From Pelobacter propionicus DSM 2379 (GTDB lineage: Bacteria > Desulfobacterota > Desulfuromonadia > Geobacterales > Pseudopelobacteraceae), in NCBI RefSeq assembly GCF_000015045.1, contig NC_008609.1:1541001-1605000 (forward strand): 64,000 nucleotides of DNA, given 5' to 3'. The position numbers and the translations under genes were made by a program. The number at the start of each line of letters is the position of its first letter. The first letter of the stretch is position 1. This document shows positions 17,925-25,934 of the stretch, piece after piece. The notes beneath the pieces were generated by a model, which worked only from the letters and a program-made list of their open reading frames with translations, had not been told where the DNA came from and made no database searches.

Positions 17925-19010
17925 TCAGTCACTATTCCGGCGTGACTCGCAAGAGGACAGTCGCCGGAAGGCCGATGCCTTGAAGGCGGCGTGCACGAGG
18001 CTCCCCTGTCGGATATCCAGCTCCCGGGCAGCCTCGGGAACGATTTCGGCCAGAAGCTTGCCCCCATCGCATTCCAGCTCGATCCCGATCTTGGCCCCGC
18101 TCTCGAACAGGGAGGATACGCGACATTCCAGCAGGTTGCGGGCGCTGATCGCCTCGGGGTGCCGCTTGAAGATGATGATGTCCTTTGACGACAGCTCGAA
18201 CAGGCCGGCAGGGGTATCGCAGTTGCCGCCTGACAGGTATAACTCGCCCCCTGGCCAGCGATAGACGCACAGGCCGTCCCGCTCAACCATCCCCTCCAGT
18301 TCCAACAGGTTGATGAAGCCGACCGGACTCTGCCCCATGCGGTTGCGGGCCAGTTGTTCGCTGGAACTCTGCTCGGCTATGCGCCCCTTTTCCACCACCA
18401 GTACCGTCTCTGTCATCAGGCGCATCTCCACCATTGAGTGGGAGATGAACAGGTAGGGGATGTCGAAGCGCTCGCTGACGCTCTTCAGGTAGGGGATGAT
18501 CTGGAAGCGGAGTGTGTCGTCCAGGGCAGACAGCGGCTCGTCCATCAGCAGCAGGCGCGGATTGGCCAGGATGGCCCGCCCCAGGGCCACCCGCTGCTTC
18601 TCTCCGCCGGACAGGTTGGTTACCCCGCGGTCCAGCAGTTTGTCGATCTTGAGCAGTTTCACCAAGTCGTGGAAGTCGATGGTGCGCAACTCGGACGGGC
18701 AGCGTTTGAAGCCGTAGAGCAGGTTCTTCCTGACGCTTAAGTGGGGGAACAGGCAGTGCTGCTGGAAGACCATGGCGATGCGCCGCCGTTCGGGAGGGAG
18801 GTTGATCTTCCGGGAGGCGCTGAACAGGCAGGTGCCGTCCAGAACGATCTCACCGTCGTCCGGCGTCAGCAGACCGGCCAGCAGATTGACCAGGGTCGAT
18901 TTGCCCCCGCCCGATTTGCCGAAGATGCCGATGCGGTTACCCTCCACGCTGAAATCGGCCGCGAGGGTAAAATCGTTGAGACGCTTTGTTAGCATCATGC
19001 TCAGGTTCAT
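17925..19010 (-). CDS. modC: Molybdate ABC transporter ATP-binding protein ModC
   Basis: A 361-residue ABC ATPase energising molybdate import. Walker A is GKSGGGKST, the signature is LSGGEKQRVALGRAI, and Walker B is LLLMDEP. The last ~140 residues carry the TOBE/Mop-type molybdate-sensing region (SARNLLECRVSSLFE). It begins two bases after the modB stop, so the pair is probably translationally coupled. It is the last gene of the regulator-modA-modB-modC operon. Confidence 0.94.
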   Translation of the reverse strand: MNLSMMLTKRLNDFTLAADFSVEGNRIGIFGKSGGGKSTLVNLLAGLLTPDDGEIVLDGTCLFSASRKINLPPERRRIAMVFQQHCLFPHLSVRKNLLYGFKRCPSELRTIDFHDLVKLLKIDKLLDRGVTNLSGGEKQRVALGRAILANPRLLLMDEPLSALDDTLRFQIIPYLKSVSERFDIPYLFISHSMVEMRLMTETVLVVEKGRIAEQSSSEQLARNRMGQSPVGFINLLELEGMVERDGLCVYRWPGGELYLSGGNCDTPAGLFELSSKDIIIFKRHPEAISARNLLECRVSSLFESGAKIGIELECDGGKLLAEIVPEAARELDIRQGSLVHAAFKASAFRRLSSCESRRNSD

Positions 19011-19011
19011 G

Positions 19012-19695
19012 TCACGACTTCCAGGTCAGTTTTTTACGGATCAGCTCATGCAGGGCAAGGACCGCCAGGGAGAGGACGACTGATACCAGGCAGAGGGAGA
19101 GGGCCATGTCCTCGCTGCTGGGTGAGCTTGCGTATTCGTAGATGGCCAGTGGCAGGGTCTGGGTCACTCCGGGTATGTTGCCGGCCACGATGATGGTGGC
19201 GCCGAACTCCCCCAGGCTGCGGGCGAACATGAGCGACGAGCCGGCCAAAAGTCCCGGCAGCGACAGCGGCAGGATCACGGTCAGCAGGGTGTCGTACCAG
19301 CGTGCCCCCAGGGTTCGCGAGGCCCTGATCAGCTGTGGGTCGATGGACTCCATGCCGATGCGCAGGGAGCGCACCATCAGGGGGAAACCGACCACCGCCG
19401 AGGCGATCATGGCGGCCTTGAGGGTGAAGATGATCCGGATGCCCATAGTGTCCAGCAGGCTCCCCAGCCAGCCGTTTCTGCCCAGGAGCAGCAACAGCAG
19501 ATAGCCCACCACCACCGGCGGAAGGGTAAGGGGGAGGTTGACCAGCACCTCCAGCAGCAGTTTTCCCCTGAATTTGACGAAGGTGATCAGGTAGGCGGCT
19601 ACAAAAGCGAAGGGGAGTGAGAGAAGCGTCGCCGCCACGGCAACCTGGCTGGAGAGGCGGATGGCATCGATGTCCGCCGATGTCAGTGAAAACAT
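19012..19695 (-). CDS. modB: Molybdate ABC transporter permease ModB
   Basis: A 227-residue inner membrane permease with about five hydrophobic segments. The EAA-type loop contacting the ATPase is ASRTLGARWYDTLLTVILP, and SLGEFGATIIVAGN is characteristic of ModB. AAAGGAA precedes the start. A hairpin separates it from modA, which may lower its expression relative to the binding protein. Confidence 0.94.
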   Translation of the reverse strand: MFSLTSADIDAIRLSSQVAVAATLLSLPFAFVAAYLITFVKFRGKLLLEVLVNLPLTLPPVVVGYLLLLLLGRNGWLGSLLDTMGIRIIFTLKAAMIASAVVGFPLMVRSLRIGMESIDPQLIRASRTLGARWYDTLLTVILPLSLPGLLAGSSLMFARSLGEFGATIIVAGNIPGVTQTLPLAIYEYASSPSSEDMALSLCLVSVVLSLAVLALHELIRKKLTWKS

Positions 19696-19720
19696 GAAGT
19701 TCCTTTAGGCGAGGGGAGAA

Positions 19721-19745
19721 GCCGTGACCGGTCACCAGTCACGGC
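19721..19745 (-). repeat. Hairpin in the modA-modB gap, related to two other copies in the window
   Basis: Stem GCCGTGAC / GTCACGGC with a 9-base loop. Read on the minus strand it contains CGTGACTGGTGAC, which recurs exactly near 34468 and with one change near 46937. Its place between modA and modB suits a stability or attenuation hairpin. Confidence 0.6.
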
Positions 19746-19759
19746 CTTTTTTCTTCGGT

Positions 19760-20503
19760 TTACTTTACGTCAAACCCGTACTTGGTCAGGACCGGCTTGG
19801 CGGCTTTGCTCCGCAGGAAATGCAAGAATCCGGCCGCATCTTTGTTCTTCGCGCCGGTCAGGGTCAGGGCCATGGGGTAGGTCACCCGCGGATAGAGATT
19901 CTGGGGGACCGTGAAGAGGATCTTGGCCTGTTTGGCCTGCAGTGCGTCGGTGCGGTAGACGAAGGCGCCGTCAACCTCGCCCCGCTCTGCGTACATCAGG
20001 CATTCGCGCACATCCTTGGCCATGACCAGTTTCTTCTCCAGTTGCTTGTCCAGACCGGCCTTTTTCAGCGCTTCCGTGGCATATTCGCCGGCAGGAACGC
20101 TCTTGGGGCTGCCGATGGCGATCCGGTTCAGTTTGGTTAGATCCTGCAGCGATGATGCCTGGTTCGTTGTTCCGGCGAAGACCAGAGAGTTGTAGGCAAA
20201 GGTGGTCTCACTGGCGCTGTCGACCGTCTGCTTGCCCTTCAGGTATTCCATCCACTTGATGTTGGCAGAGACGTAGAGATCGGCGGGTGCGCCGTTTTCA
20301 ATCTGCTTGGCCAGGGCGCCGGAGGCGCCGTAATTCTTGAGAAACGTCACCCCGGGATGGCTCTTGGCGTAGGTGGCGGACAGTTCGTTGATAACATCCT
20401 TCATGCTGGCTGCCACGGAGAGGTGTACCTCACCGGCCAGGGCCGGAGCGGCCAGCGACAGCAGACAGAGCACAGTCAGACACAGCTTGAACACAGGTTT
20501 CAT
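19760..20503 (-). CDS. modA: Molybdate-binding periplasmic protein ModA
   Basis: A 247-residue exported binding protein with a clean signal peptide (residues 1-23, ending APALA). The mature start VHLSVAASMKDVINEL and the downstream GASGALAKQIENGAPADLYVS segment are the oxyanion-binding signatures of ModA. AAAGAG precedes the ATG. It lies 104 bases after the XRE-type regulator gene and before modBC, in the same direction. Confidence 0.95.
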   Translation of the reverse strand: MKPVFKLCLTVLCLLSLAAPALAGEVHLSVAASMKDVINELSATYAKSHPGVTFLKNYGASGALAKQIENGAPADLYVSANIKWMEYLKGKQTVDSASETTFAYNSLVFAGTTNQASSLQDLTKLNRIAIGSPKSVPAGEYATEALKKAGLDKQLEKKLVMAKDVRECLMYAERGEVDGAFVYRTDALQAKQAKILFTVPQNLYPRVTYPMALTLTGAKNKDAAGFLHFLRSKAAKPVLTKYGFDVK

Positions 20504-20607
20504 CTCTTTTTCTCCTCGTTTCTATGGTGTTGAATATGCCCAAGGGGCGACCATCCTGTCTCTGGCTACGGCTTTCGTTGCCGGTCCCCATTTTCCAGTC
20601 CCGGCCT

Positions 20608-21660
20608 TCAACTCAACTCTCCGGTTGATTTGACATCATACCCCGGCAGTTCTTTCAGCATGTTCTTCAGCGGCGAGGAGCGAACAACATCCACCAGGGC
20701 CCGCACACGGGGGTCGTCTGCCTGCGTCCCTGGGATGCACAGGTCAAAGGCCTCCTCCCGCAGGGAGATGAAGTCCAGTCCGGCCTCGTCCGACACCAGC
20801 CTCACCGAGATGCCAGCCTCTGCCCAGCCGGCGCGGATGGCCTCCACCACTCCCAGGTGATCCCTGGCCATCATGGTCGGGGAGATCTTTCCCCCCTGCA
20901 GCAGGTCATCCAGTACCTGGCGTGCGCCCGATCCGGTTTCACGCCCGATCCAGCGGATGTTGGCCTCCAGGATCTGACGCACGCTGCTCAGCCCCAGTCC
21001 CGGGGCAAGAACCAGTCCCTCCTCCCAGTCGGCCAGGCGCAGCAGGGTGAACGGAACATCCAGGATCTCCCGCGCCGCCTTGCTGTTCTCCTCCGGGCTG
21101 GTGCTTCGTGCCAGGTGCAGGCCGGCCACGTGCACCAGTCCGTCCCTGACCAGCTCCAGTGCAGTGCGGCTTGGCCGGGAGAGCACCAGCATCCGGTAGG
21201 GGGTGGAGCGGGCGTATTCCGCCGCCAGGAGGCCGGCCGCCGGGTCGCAGCTGGCCATGACCAGGGTGCGGTAGGGGTCGCTGAAGGGGTTTTCGAACAG
21301 CCTTCCTTCGCGGAAAACCCCGTCGTGGGGCACCATGCCAAGGGGGGAGTGCTCCACCGGGTAAAGCAGCAGCCTGTTGCTGACCATGGCGCGCCAGCAG
21401 CGGCAGGGCGCCTGCAGGGGAGGCCAGGCCCAGTGCAGTTCCGCCTGTCCGCCCACCTGAAAGAGCTCTTCCACCGGGCAGGCGAATACCTTGGCCAGGG
21501 CCAGGGCAGCCACGGTGGAGGGCACCAGCTTGCCGGTTTCTATGGCGCTGACTCCGGCGCGGGAGAGTCCGGCCCGTTCGGCCAGTTCCTGCTGTGACCA
21601 GCCCCGCTCTTCCCGGAACTTCTTGATGTGATTGCTGAGAGGAATTTCTTCTCTTGACAT
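20608..21660 (-). CDS. XRE-type regulator with C-terminal molybdate-binding-protein-like domain
   Basis: A 350-residue one-component regulator. Residues ~10-65 are an XRE helix-turn-helix (WSQQELAERAGLSRAGVSAIETG). Residues ~85-350 form a PBP-like domain of the COG1910 type (GRETGSGARQVLDD, then IRAGWAEAGISVR, ending ELPGYDVKSTGEL), the same domain as in the fused MoeA. It most likely senses cytoplasmic molybdate or tungstate and controls the modABC genes that follow and the divergent ModE-like gene. The ATG at 21660 has no strong ribosome site, and the open frame extends to 21714. Confidence 0.85.
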   Translation of the reverse strand: MSREEIPLSNHIKKFREERGWSQQELAERAGLSRAGVSAIETGKLVPSTVAALALAKVFACPVEELFQVGGQAELHWAWPPLQAPCRCWRAMVSNRLLLYPVEHSPLGMVPHDGVFREGRLFENPFSDPYRTLVMASCDPAAGLLAAEYARSTPYRMLVLSRPSRTALELVRDGLVHVAGLHLARSTSPEENSKAAREILDVPFTLLRLADWEEGLVLAPGLGLSSVRQILEANIRWIGRETGSGARQVLDDLLQGGKISPTMMARDHLGVVEAIRAGWAEAGISVRLVSDEAGLDFISLREEAFDLCIPGTQADDPRVRALVDVVRSSPLKNMLKELPGYDVKSTGELS

Positions 21661-21675
21661 GATAATAGAGTGTGT

Positions 21676-21751
21676 GACAGTATTCTGTCGCTCCCTGGGT
21701 TTTTGTGACAGCATCGTGACGTGTCTTAGGTTTTTATGACAGTATTCTGTC
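21676..21751. promoter_or_regulatory. Three phased operator-like sites between the XRE-PBP and ModE-like genes
   Basis: GACAGTATTCTGTC occurs at 21676-21689 and 21738-21751, and an imperfect copy GACAGCATCGTGAC at 21707-21720. Start-to-start spacing is 31 bp both times, about three helical turns, so a regulator would bind on one face of the DNA. Spacers share GGTTTTT. The sites fill the divergent promoter region and are probably bound by one of the two flanking regulators. Confidence 0.75.
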
Positions 21752-21780
21752 TATTGCAAGAAAAAAAGAGGAGCGCATCA

Positions 21781-22221
21781 ATGACGCTGCTTTCCCATGA
21801 TGACGCGCAGTCGGGAAAATCGGGAGGAGGTGTGGGGGGACACGCGGTGAGCAGGGAATCAACGCTGCACATTTCTGAAGCCGGTCAGCGGGAAGATGGC
21901 ACTGACCAGGTTGGAGCCGGAGATGAGGCAGACGCTCTCCGTACGACAAACCTTCTTCTGGGGAAAGAGCAGCTCAATCTGATGGTCAGGATTCATGAGC
22001 TTGGCTCCATCGGTATGGCTGCCCGGGAGCTCGGTATCAGCTTCAAGGATGCTTGGGACATGGTCATGGCGATCAATCGCCTCTCTGGTCCGCCGCTGGT
22101 GTACCGCCTGGGTATCGGCACGATGGGCGGTGTCACCCTTCTGAGCGAGGAGGGGAAGATGATCGTCTCCCGACTGATCACGGAAACGAGGGGCGCGGCC
22201 CGGATTACTGATAAAAACTGA
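21781..22221 (+). CDS. ModE-like winged-helix DNA-binding protein (N-terminal domain only)
   Basis: A 146-residue protein whose second half is the ModE/LysR-type winged helix: LNLMVRIHELGSIGMAARELG, then FKDAWDMVMAINRL and VTLLSEEGKMIV. It lacks the C-terminal di-Mop molybdate-sensing part of full ModE. The first ~55 residues are polar and low-complexity. GAGGAG precedes the ATG at 21781. Divergent from the XRE-PBP/modABC operon across the three phased sites. It may need a separate sensor such as the di-Mop protein. Confidence 0.82.
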   Translation: MTLLSHDDAQSGKSGGGVGGHAVSRESTLHISEAGQREDGTDQVGAGDEADALRTTNLLLGKEQLNLMVRIHELGSIGMAARELGISFKDAWDMVMAINRLSGPPLVYRLGIGTMGGVTLLSEEGKMIVSRLITETRGAARITDKN

Positions 22222-22224
22222 ATC

Positions 22225-22327
22225 CGATTAGCGCTCATCTTCAGCTTACTCGAAGCCAATGCTCCCCCCCTTTGAAAAAGGGGAACTTTGCACTGCACCG
22301 CTGCTGGCTGAAGATCAAGGCTAATCG
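22225..22327. repeat. Dispersed palindromic repeat element, copy 1
   Basis: The arms 22225-22245 and 22307-22327 are inverted repeats (18 of 21 bases) with ends CGATTAGC and GCTAATCG. The interior holds a CCCC-TTTGAAAAA-GGGG hairpin and ACTGCACCGCTGCTGG. A related, longer copy lies at 46761-46918. MITE- or REP-like; no coding capacity. Confidence 0.75.
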
Positions 22328-22512
22328 AGAAACTGAATACGAACATCACATGTAATTGTTTGCTCCTGCTTCCCCGTGGCGATGAGGCCACGGGTGGCGG
22401 AGCCGGGGATTTCGCCGAAAACAACGGCATCCCCCCTGATCTGGAAGTTATGAATACCGAGGTTATCCAAGGCCAACGTGTGTCCGACTCCGTTGGCCAT
22501 TTTTGTATCCAC
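22321..22512 (-). pseudogene. Possible C-terminal gene fragment on the minus strand
   Basis: This 63-codon frame has GC-rich third positions, like real genes here, and a plausible beta-rich protein sequence (NFQIRGDAVVFGEIPG, then QEQTITCDVRIQF). It has no ribosome site, is preceded by an in-frame stop near 22534, and its stop codon lies in the right arm of the repeat element. It may be the tail of a decayed gene. No family recognised. Confidence 0.3.
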
Positions 22513-22606
22513 AACGTTTTCAATCGGCGCTCATTGCATGCCGGAGATTACTGCCGGCGAAGCGGGACGAATACCTTTTTCATCTCTCTCTTGCAATGCT
22601 TGACGT

Positions 22607-22638
22607 GGCTGCCGCCTTCCGCGGCGGCAGCCTTTTTT
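22607..22638 (+). terminator. Strong Rho-independent terminator or attenuator before the FecCD gene
   Basis: Ten-base stem GGCTGCCGCC / GGCGGCAGCC with a 6-base loop followed by six Ts. It ends 65 bases before the permease start and 386 bases after the previous gene, so it may act as an attenuator rather than an ordinary gene terminator. Confidence 0.75.
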
Positions 22639-22703
22639 CCTCCCCTGGGGAAAACAGTAAACCTTTGTGGGACAGTCTTAGGTGCGAAGGACAACGGGAG
22701 ACA

Positions 22704-23723
22704 ATGCAAACCGTGAAAAATACACTCTGGATATCGGGACTCGTACTGTTGCTCTGCCTTACCGTGCTGGTGTCGCTGACCCTGGGCAAATACCCTGTGG
22801 GCCTTGCGGAACTGGGTGATTACCTGCTCTCCCTGTGCGGTGCCGGCTCCCTGGATGGCGAGAGAGCCGCCCTGTTGCGCAATATCCTGGTGGAGATCCG
22901 TCTGCCGCGCATCCTGGCCGCCCTGCTGATCGGTGCGGCCCTGTCCGTTTCCGGTGCCGCGTTCCAGTCAATGTTCATCAACCCCCTGGTCTCTCCCAGC
23001 CTGCTGGGCGTGCTCTCCGGCGCCTCCTTTGGCGCGGCCTTGGGCATGATCGTCTCCGGCGACTGGCTGGTGGTGCAGGTGTCTTCCTTCCTGTTCGGCC
23101 TGCTGGCGGTGCTGCTCTCCGTGGGGGTCGCCCGGCTGTACCATGGCGACCGCATGCTGATGCTGCTCCTGGGGGGCATCATCAGCGGCGCCCTGTTCAC
23201 CTCTTTGCTCTCCGTCGTCAAATACCTGGCCGATCCCTACAACCAGCTTCCCGCCATCGTCTACTGGCTGATGGGAGGACTCAGCATGGTGGACATCAGG
23301 ACGGTGCTGGTGGTCTCGATCCCCATCGGGCTGGGCATACTGGCCATTATCGTCCTCTCCCCCTATCTGAATATCCTCAGCATGGGGGATGACGAGGCCA
23401 CGACCCTGGGTGTCAGGGTCAGCCTGATCCGCATGACCCTGATCTTCTTCGCCACCCTGATCAGCGCCCTGACCGTGGTGCTGGGGGGGATGATCGGCTG
23501 GGTCGGGCTGATCGTGCCGCACATCGCCCGCATGCTCACCGGCCCGGACAATCGCCTGCTGCTGCCGGTGGGGGCGCTTCTGGGCGCCATCTACCTGGTG
23601 GTGGTGGATGATGTCTCCCGGCTGATATTCAGCGTCGAAATCCCCCTGGGAATCGTCACCTCCCTGGTGGGCATTCCCTTCTTCGCGCTGGTGCTGAAAA
23701 ACGCACGGAAAGGATGGGGCTAA
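22704..23723 (+). CDS. FecCD-family ABC transporter permease (metal-chelate/cobalamin type)
   Basis: A 339-residue inner membrane permease with about ten hydrophobic segments, the length and type of FecC/FecD/BtuC. The N-terminal PRILAALLIGAALSVSGAAFQ segment and the LGGMIGWVGLIVPHIARM loop before the ATPase-contact region are family hallmarks. The ATG at 22704 is preceded by GGGAG; the frame is open to 22503 but the extra residues are not permease-like. It is the only permease gene for several binding proteins in the island, so it probably forms a homodimer and is shared. Confidence 0.92.
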   Translation: MQTVKNTLWISGLVLLLCLTVLVSLTLGKYPVGLAELGDYLLSLCGAGSLDGERAALLRNILVEIRLPRILAALLIGAALSVSGAAFQSMFINPLVSPSLLGVLSGASFGAALGMIVSGDWLVVQVSSFLFGLLAVLLSVGVARLYHGDRMLMLLLGGIISGALFTSLLSVVKYLADPYNQLPAIVYWLMGGLSMVDIRTVLVVSIPIGLGILAIIVLSPYLNILSMGDDEATTLGVRVSLIRMTLIFFATLISALTVVLGGMIGWVGLIVPHIARMLTGPDNRLLLPVGALLGAIYLVVVDDVSRLIFSVEIPLGIVTSLVGIPFFALVLKNARKGWG

Positions 23724-23725
23724 TC

Positions 23726-24520
23726 ATGCTGCTTCAGGCTGACAACATCACCTTCAGCTATTCCACGAGGACGGTGCTTCACGACGTTTCCTTCTCAATC
23801 CGCAAAGGCGAGATCGTGTCGCTCCTGGGTCCCAACGGATGCGGCAAGACCACTCTGCTGAAACTCCTGCTGGGGCTGCACCACCCGAAGGAGGGCGGCG
23901 CGGTCCGTTTCGAGGGGAAGAAACTCTCCTCCATCAACCGCAAGACCCTGGCGCGCAGCATCGCCTATGTGCCCCAGTTCCACCGGGCTTCCTTTGCCTA
24001 CCGGGTGATCGACGTGGTGCTGATGGGGAGGATGCCGCACAAGCCCTTTTTTGCCCGTTTCAGTCGGGATGACCTGCGCATGGCGAGGGAGGCGCTGGAG
24101 AAACTTTCCATCCTGCACCTGGAGGATCGGCCCTATACGGAGATCAGTGGCGGCGAACGGCAACTGGCGCTGATCGCCCGGGCCATGACCCAGGGGGCCC
24201 ACACCTTCATCTTCGACGAGCCAGCCAACGGCCTGGATTACGGCAACCAGATCCGGCTTTTGGAGGAGTTGGTCAACCTGAGCAGCGAGGGGTACACCTT
24301 CATAAAATCGACCCATTTCCCCGACCACGCCCTCTGGGTGGCGGACCGGGTGCTGATGATGAAAGAGGGAAACATTATCGCCAACGGCAGTTCGGACGAG
24401 ACCATTACCCGAGAGAACCTGTACTCCCTGTACGGCAGGGAGGTGGACATCCATAGCCTGAAAGAGAACTTCAGGGTATGCGTGCCCAGCAGGCTGGGAG
24501 CGGCCTCGAATACACACTGA
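23726..24520 (+). CDS. FecE-type ABC transporter ATP-binding protein
   Basis: A 264-residue ATPase partnering the upstream permease. Walker A is GPNGCGKTT, the signature is ISGGERQLALIARAM, and Walker B is TFIFDEPANGLD. An alternative ATG at 23714 overlaps the permease stop; the ATG at 23726 lies just before the conserved LLQADNITFSY start. The family imports siderophores, heme or cobalamin from periplasmic FecB/BtuF-type proteins. Confidence 0.92.
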   Translation: MLLQADNITFSYSTRTVLHDVSFSIRKGEIVSLLGPNGCGKTTLLKLLLGLHHPKEGGAVRFEGKKLSSINRKTLARSIAYVPQFHRASFAYRVIDVVLMGRMPHKPFFARFSRDDLRMAREALEKLSILHLEDRPYTEISGGERQLALIARAMTQGAHTFIFDEPANGLDYGNQIRLLEELVNLSSEGYTFIKSTHFPDHALWVADRVLMMKEGNIIANGSSDETITRENLYSLYGREVDIHSLKENFRVCVPSRLGAASNTH

Positions 24521-24562
24521 TTGGCCGACGAACGCGTCAGGCCACGGGAAGGAGAATCATTG

Positions 24563-25135
24563 ATGGTTCAGATTACGGATGTTCATGAGGTGTTGGAGCG
24601 TTGTGTGGAATACCACGGCCACTTTTGCGCCGGCCAGTCCCTGGGGGTGCGCATCGCCAAGAAAGGGCTGGAGCTGATCGGGGCGGAGGATCAGAAGGAT
24701 CTGATCGTCTTCGTTGAAAACGACCGCTGCATCGCCGATGCGGTGCTGATGGCCACCGGCACCCGCCTGGGAAGGCGCAGCCTGAAGTTTGTCGACTACG
24801 GCAAGATGGCGGCCACCTTCATCAACCTGAAGAAGGACCTTGCCTACCGGGTCGGACTTAAACCGGTGGACCATGAGGAGACACCCCCTGAGGGTGAACA
24901 GGATGACATGAAGGATCGGGTTCTGACCCTGGCCGATGAGGAACTGCTCTTCTGGAATCGGGTCAGGGTCAGCCTGAAGAAGGAACAGCTTCCGGGCAAG
25001 CCGGAACGGATCGTCCGCTGTGCGGTCTGCGGCGAGAAGGTGTTCGACGCCAAGGATATCATGGCTGAGGAGGAGAGCGCCGGTCCGCTCTGCGTCTCCT
25101 GTGCCCATGGCGCCTACTACCAGGCGGGGGAATAG
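24563..25135 (+). CDS. FmdE-family protein (formylmethanofuran dehydrogenase subunit E-like)
   Basis: A 190-residue protein with the FmdE domain at about residues 10-120: YHGHFCAGQSLGVRIAKKG carries the conserved His and Cys of the family, and FVENDRCIADAVLMATGT follows. The C-terminus has a zinc-ribbon pair, CAVCGEKVFD and CVSCAHG. FmdE proteins were first seen with the Mo/W enzyme formylmethanofuran dehydrogenase and are proposed to bind metal; the exact role is not established. AAGGAG precedes the ATG at 24563. It is placed between an ABC importer and the TonB energiser. Confidence 0.85.
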   Translation: MVQITDVHEVLERCVEYHGHFCAGQSLGVRIAKKGLELIGAEDQKDLIVFVENDRCIADAVLMATGTRLGRRSLKFVDYGKMAATFINLKKDLAYRVGLKPVDHEETPPEGEQDDMKDRVLTLADEELLFWNRVRVSLKKEQLPGKPERIVRCAVCGEKVFDAKDIMAEEESAGPLCVSCAHGAYYQAGE

Positions 25136-25138
25136 GCT

Positions 25139-25573
25139 ATGGATTGGCTCAAAAATCTCGTGGATTACGGCGTGATTTCGCTTTTGGCGCTGCTGAGCGT
25201 CGTTGCCGTCAGCTGTGCCATCGAACGCTATCTGACCTACCGGCGGATTGAACTGAACGATTATCAGGACAAGAAATCCCTGGAGCTGGAGCTGACCTCG
25301 CGGTTGCACCTGATCGCTACGGTGGGGAGCAACGCCCCCTATCTGGGGCTCTTGGGCACGGTGCTGGGGATCATGCTGACCTTCGCCACCATGGGCAGGG
25401 AGGGGTTCATGGACACCTCCAAGGTCATGGTCGGCCTGGCCCTGGCCATGAAGGCCACCGCGGCCGGGCTGTGCGTGGCCATCCCCTCCACGGTCCTCTA
25501 CAACCTGCTGCTGCGGCGGGTCAAGGTGCTCATGTTCAGATGGGAGATCATGAATGGAAGAAAAGGAATTTGA
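25139..25573 (+). CDS. exbB: ExbB/TolQ-type proton channel protein, short form
   Basis: A 144-residue inner membrane protein, shorter than typical ExbB (over 200 residues) but with the core intact. It has one N-terminal hydrophobic segment ([18 protein letters not shown]) and the two hydrophobic segments of the MotA/TolQ/ExbB domain ([19 protein letters not shown] and [15 protein letters not shown]). The cytoplasmic loop is much reduced. It overlaps exbD by 20 bases. With ExbD and TonB it would convert the proton gradient into force on outer membrane receptors. Confidence 0.88.
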   Translation: MDWLKNLVDYGVISLLALLSVVAVSCAIERYLTYRRIELNDYQDKKSLELELTSRLHLIATVGSNAPYLGLLGTVLGIMLTFATMGREGFMDTSKVMVGLALAMKATAAGLCVAIPSTVLYNLLLRRVKVLMFRWEIMNGRKGI

Positions 25574-25934
25574 CTACATCAACATCATCCCGTTCGTGGA
25601 CATCATGCTGGTGCTCCTGACCATCGTGCTGACCACCTCCACCTTCATCGCCAGCGGCGGCATCCCGGTCAATCTCCCCAAGGCCTCGCGCAGCAATCAG
25701 GAGGTCATCAAGACCAGGACCATCCAGGTGGACGTGAACGGTACCGTCATCTTCGACGGCCATATCCTGACCATGCCTGCGCTGGCTACGGTCTTGCGGC
25801 CGCTTGACCGGGCCACCCCCTTCCTGATCAGGGCCGACCGGGACATCTCCCTGCAGGGATTCGTGGATGTGCTGGACACGGTCAAGAGCTGCGGTTTCAG
25901 CCGGGTCAGCCTACAGACCGAGAGTCGGCAATGA
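25554..25934 (+). CDS. exbD: ExbD/TolR-type protein
   Basis: A 126-residue inner membrane protein with one TM helix near the N-terminus. [14 protein letters not shown] includes the essential membrane Asp of ExbD. The periplasmic domain runs from about residue 45 to 125 ([13 protein letters not shown]). It overlaps exbB upstream and the tonB start downstream by four bases, implying a coupled operon. Confidence 0.92.
   Translation: MEEKEFDYINIIPFVDIMLVLLTIVLTTSTFIASGGIPVNLPKASRSNQEVIKTRTIQVDVNGTVIFDGHILTMPALATVLRPLDRATPFLIRADRDISLQGFVDVLDTVKSCGFSRVSLQTESRQ

Larger units (their letters stand above)
22222..22703. other. Long leader of the FecCD gene with repeat and terminator-like hairpins
   Basis: About 480 bases separate the ModE-like gene from the ABC permease gene. 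They contain a dispersed repeat (22225-22327), a possible gene fragment on the minus strand (22321-22512), a weak terminator-like hairpin at 22471-22498 followed by ATTTTTG, and a strong terminator at 22607-22638, only 66 bases before the permease start. This layout could mean an attenuated leader or a small transcript; no known riboswitch was recognised. Confidence 0.5.

Noticed and set aside
22435-22444. CCTGATCTGG, identical to part of the TPP riboswitch THI box
   Set aside because: No CTGAGA element or matching helices upstream, and no thiamine genes nearby; the region may even be coding on the other strand.
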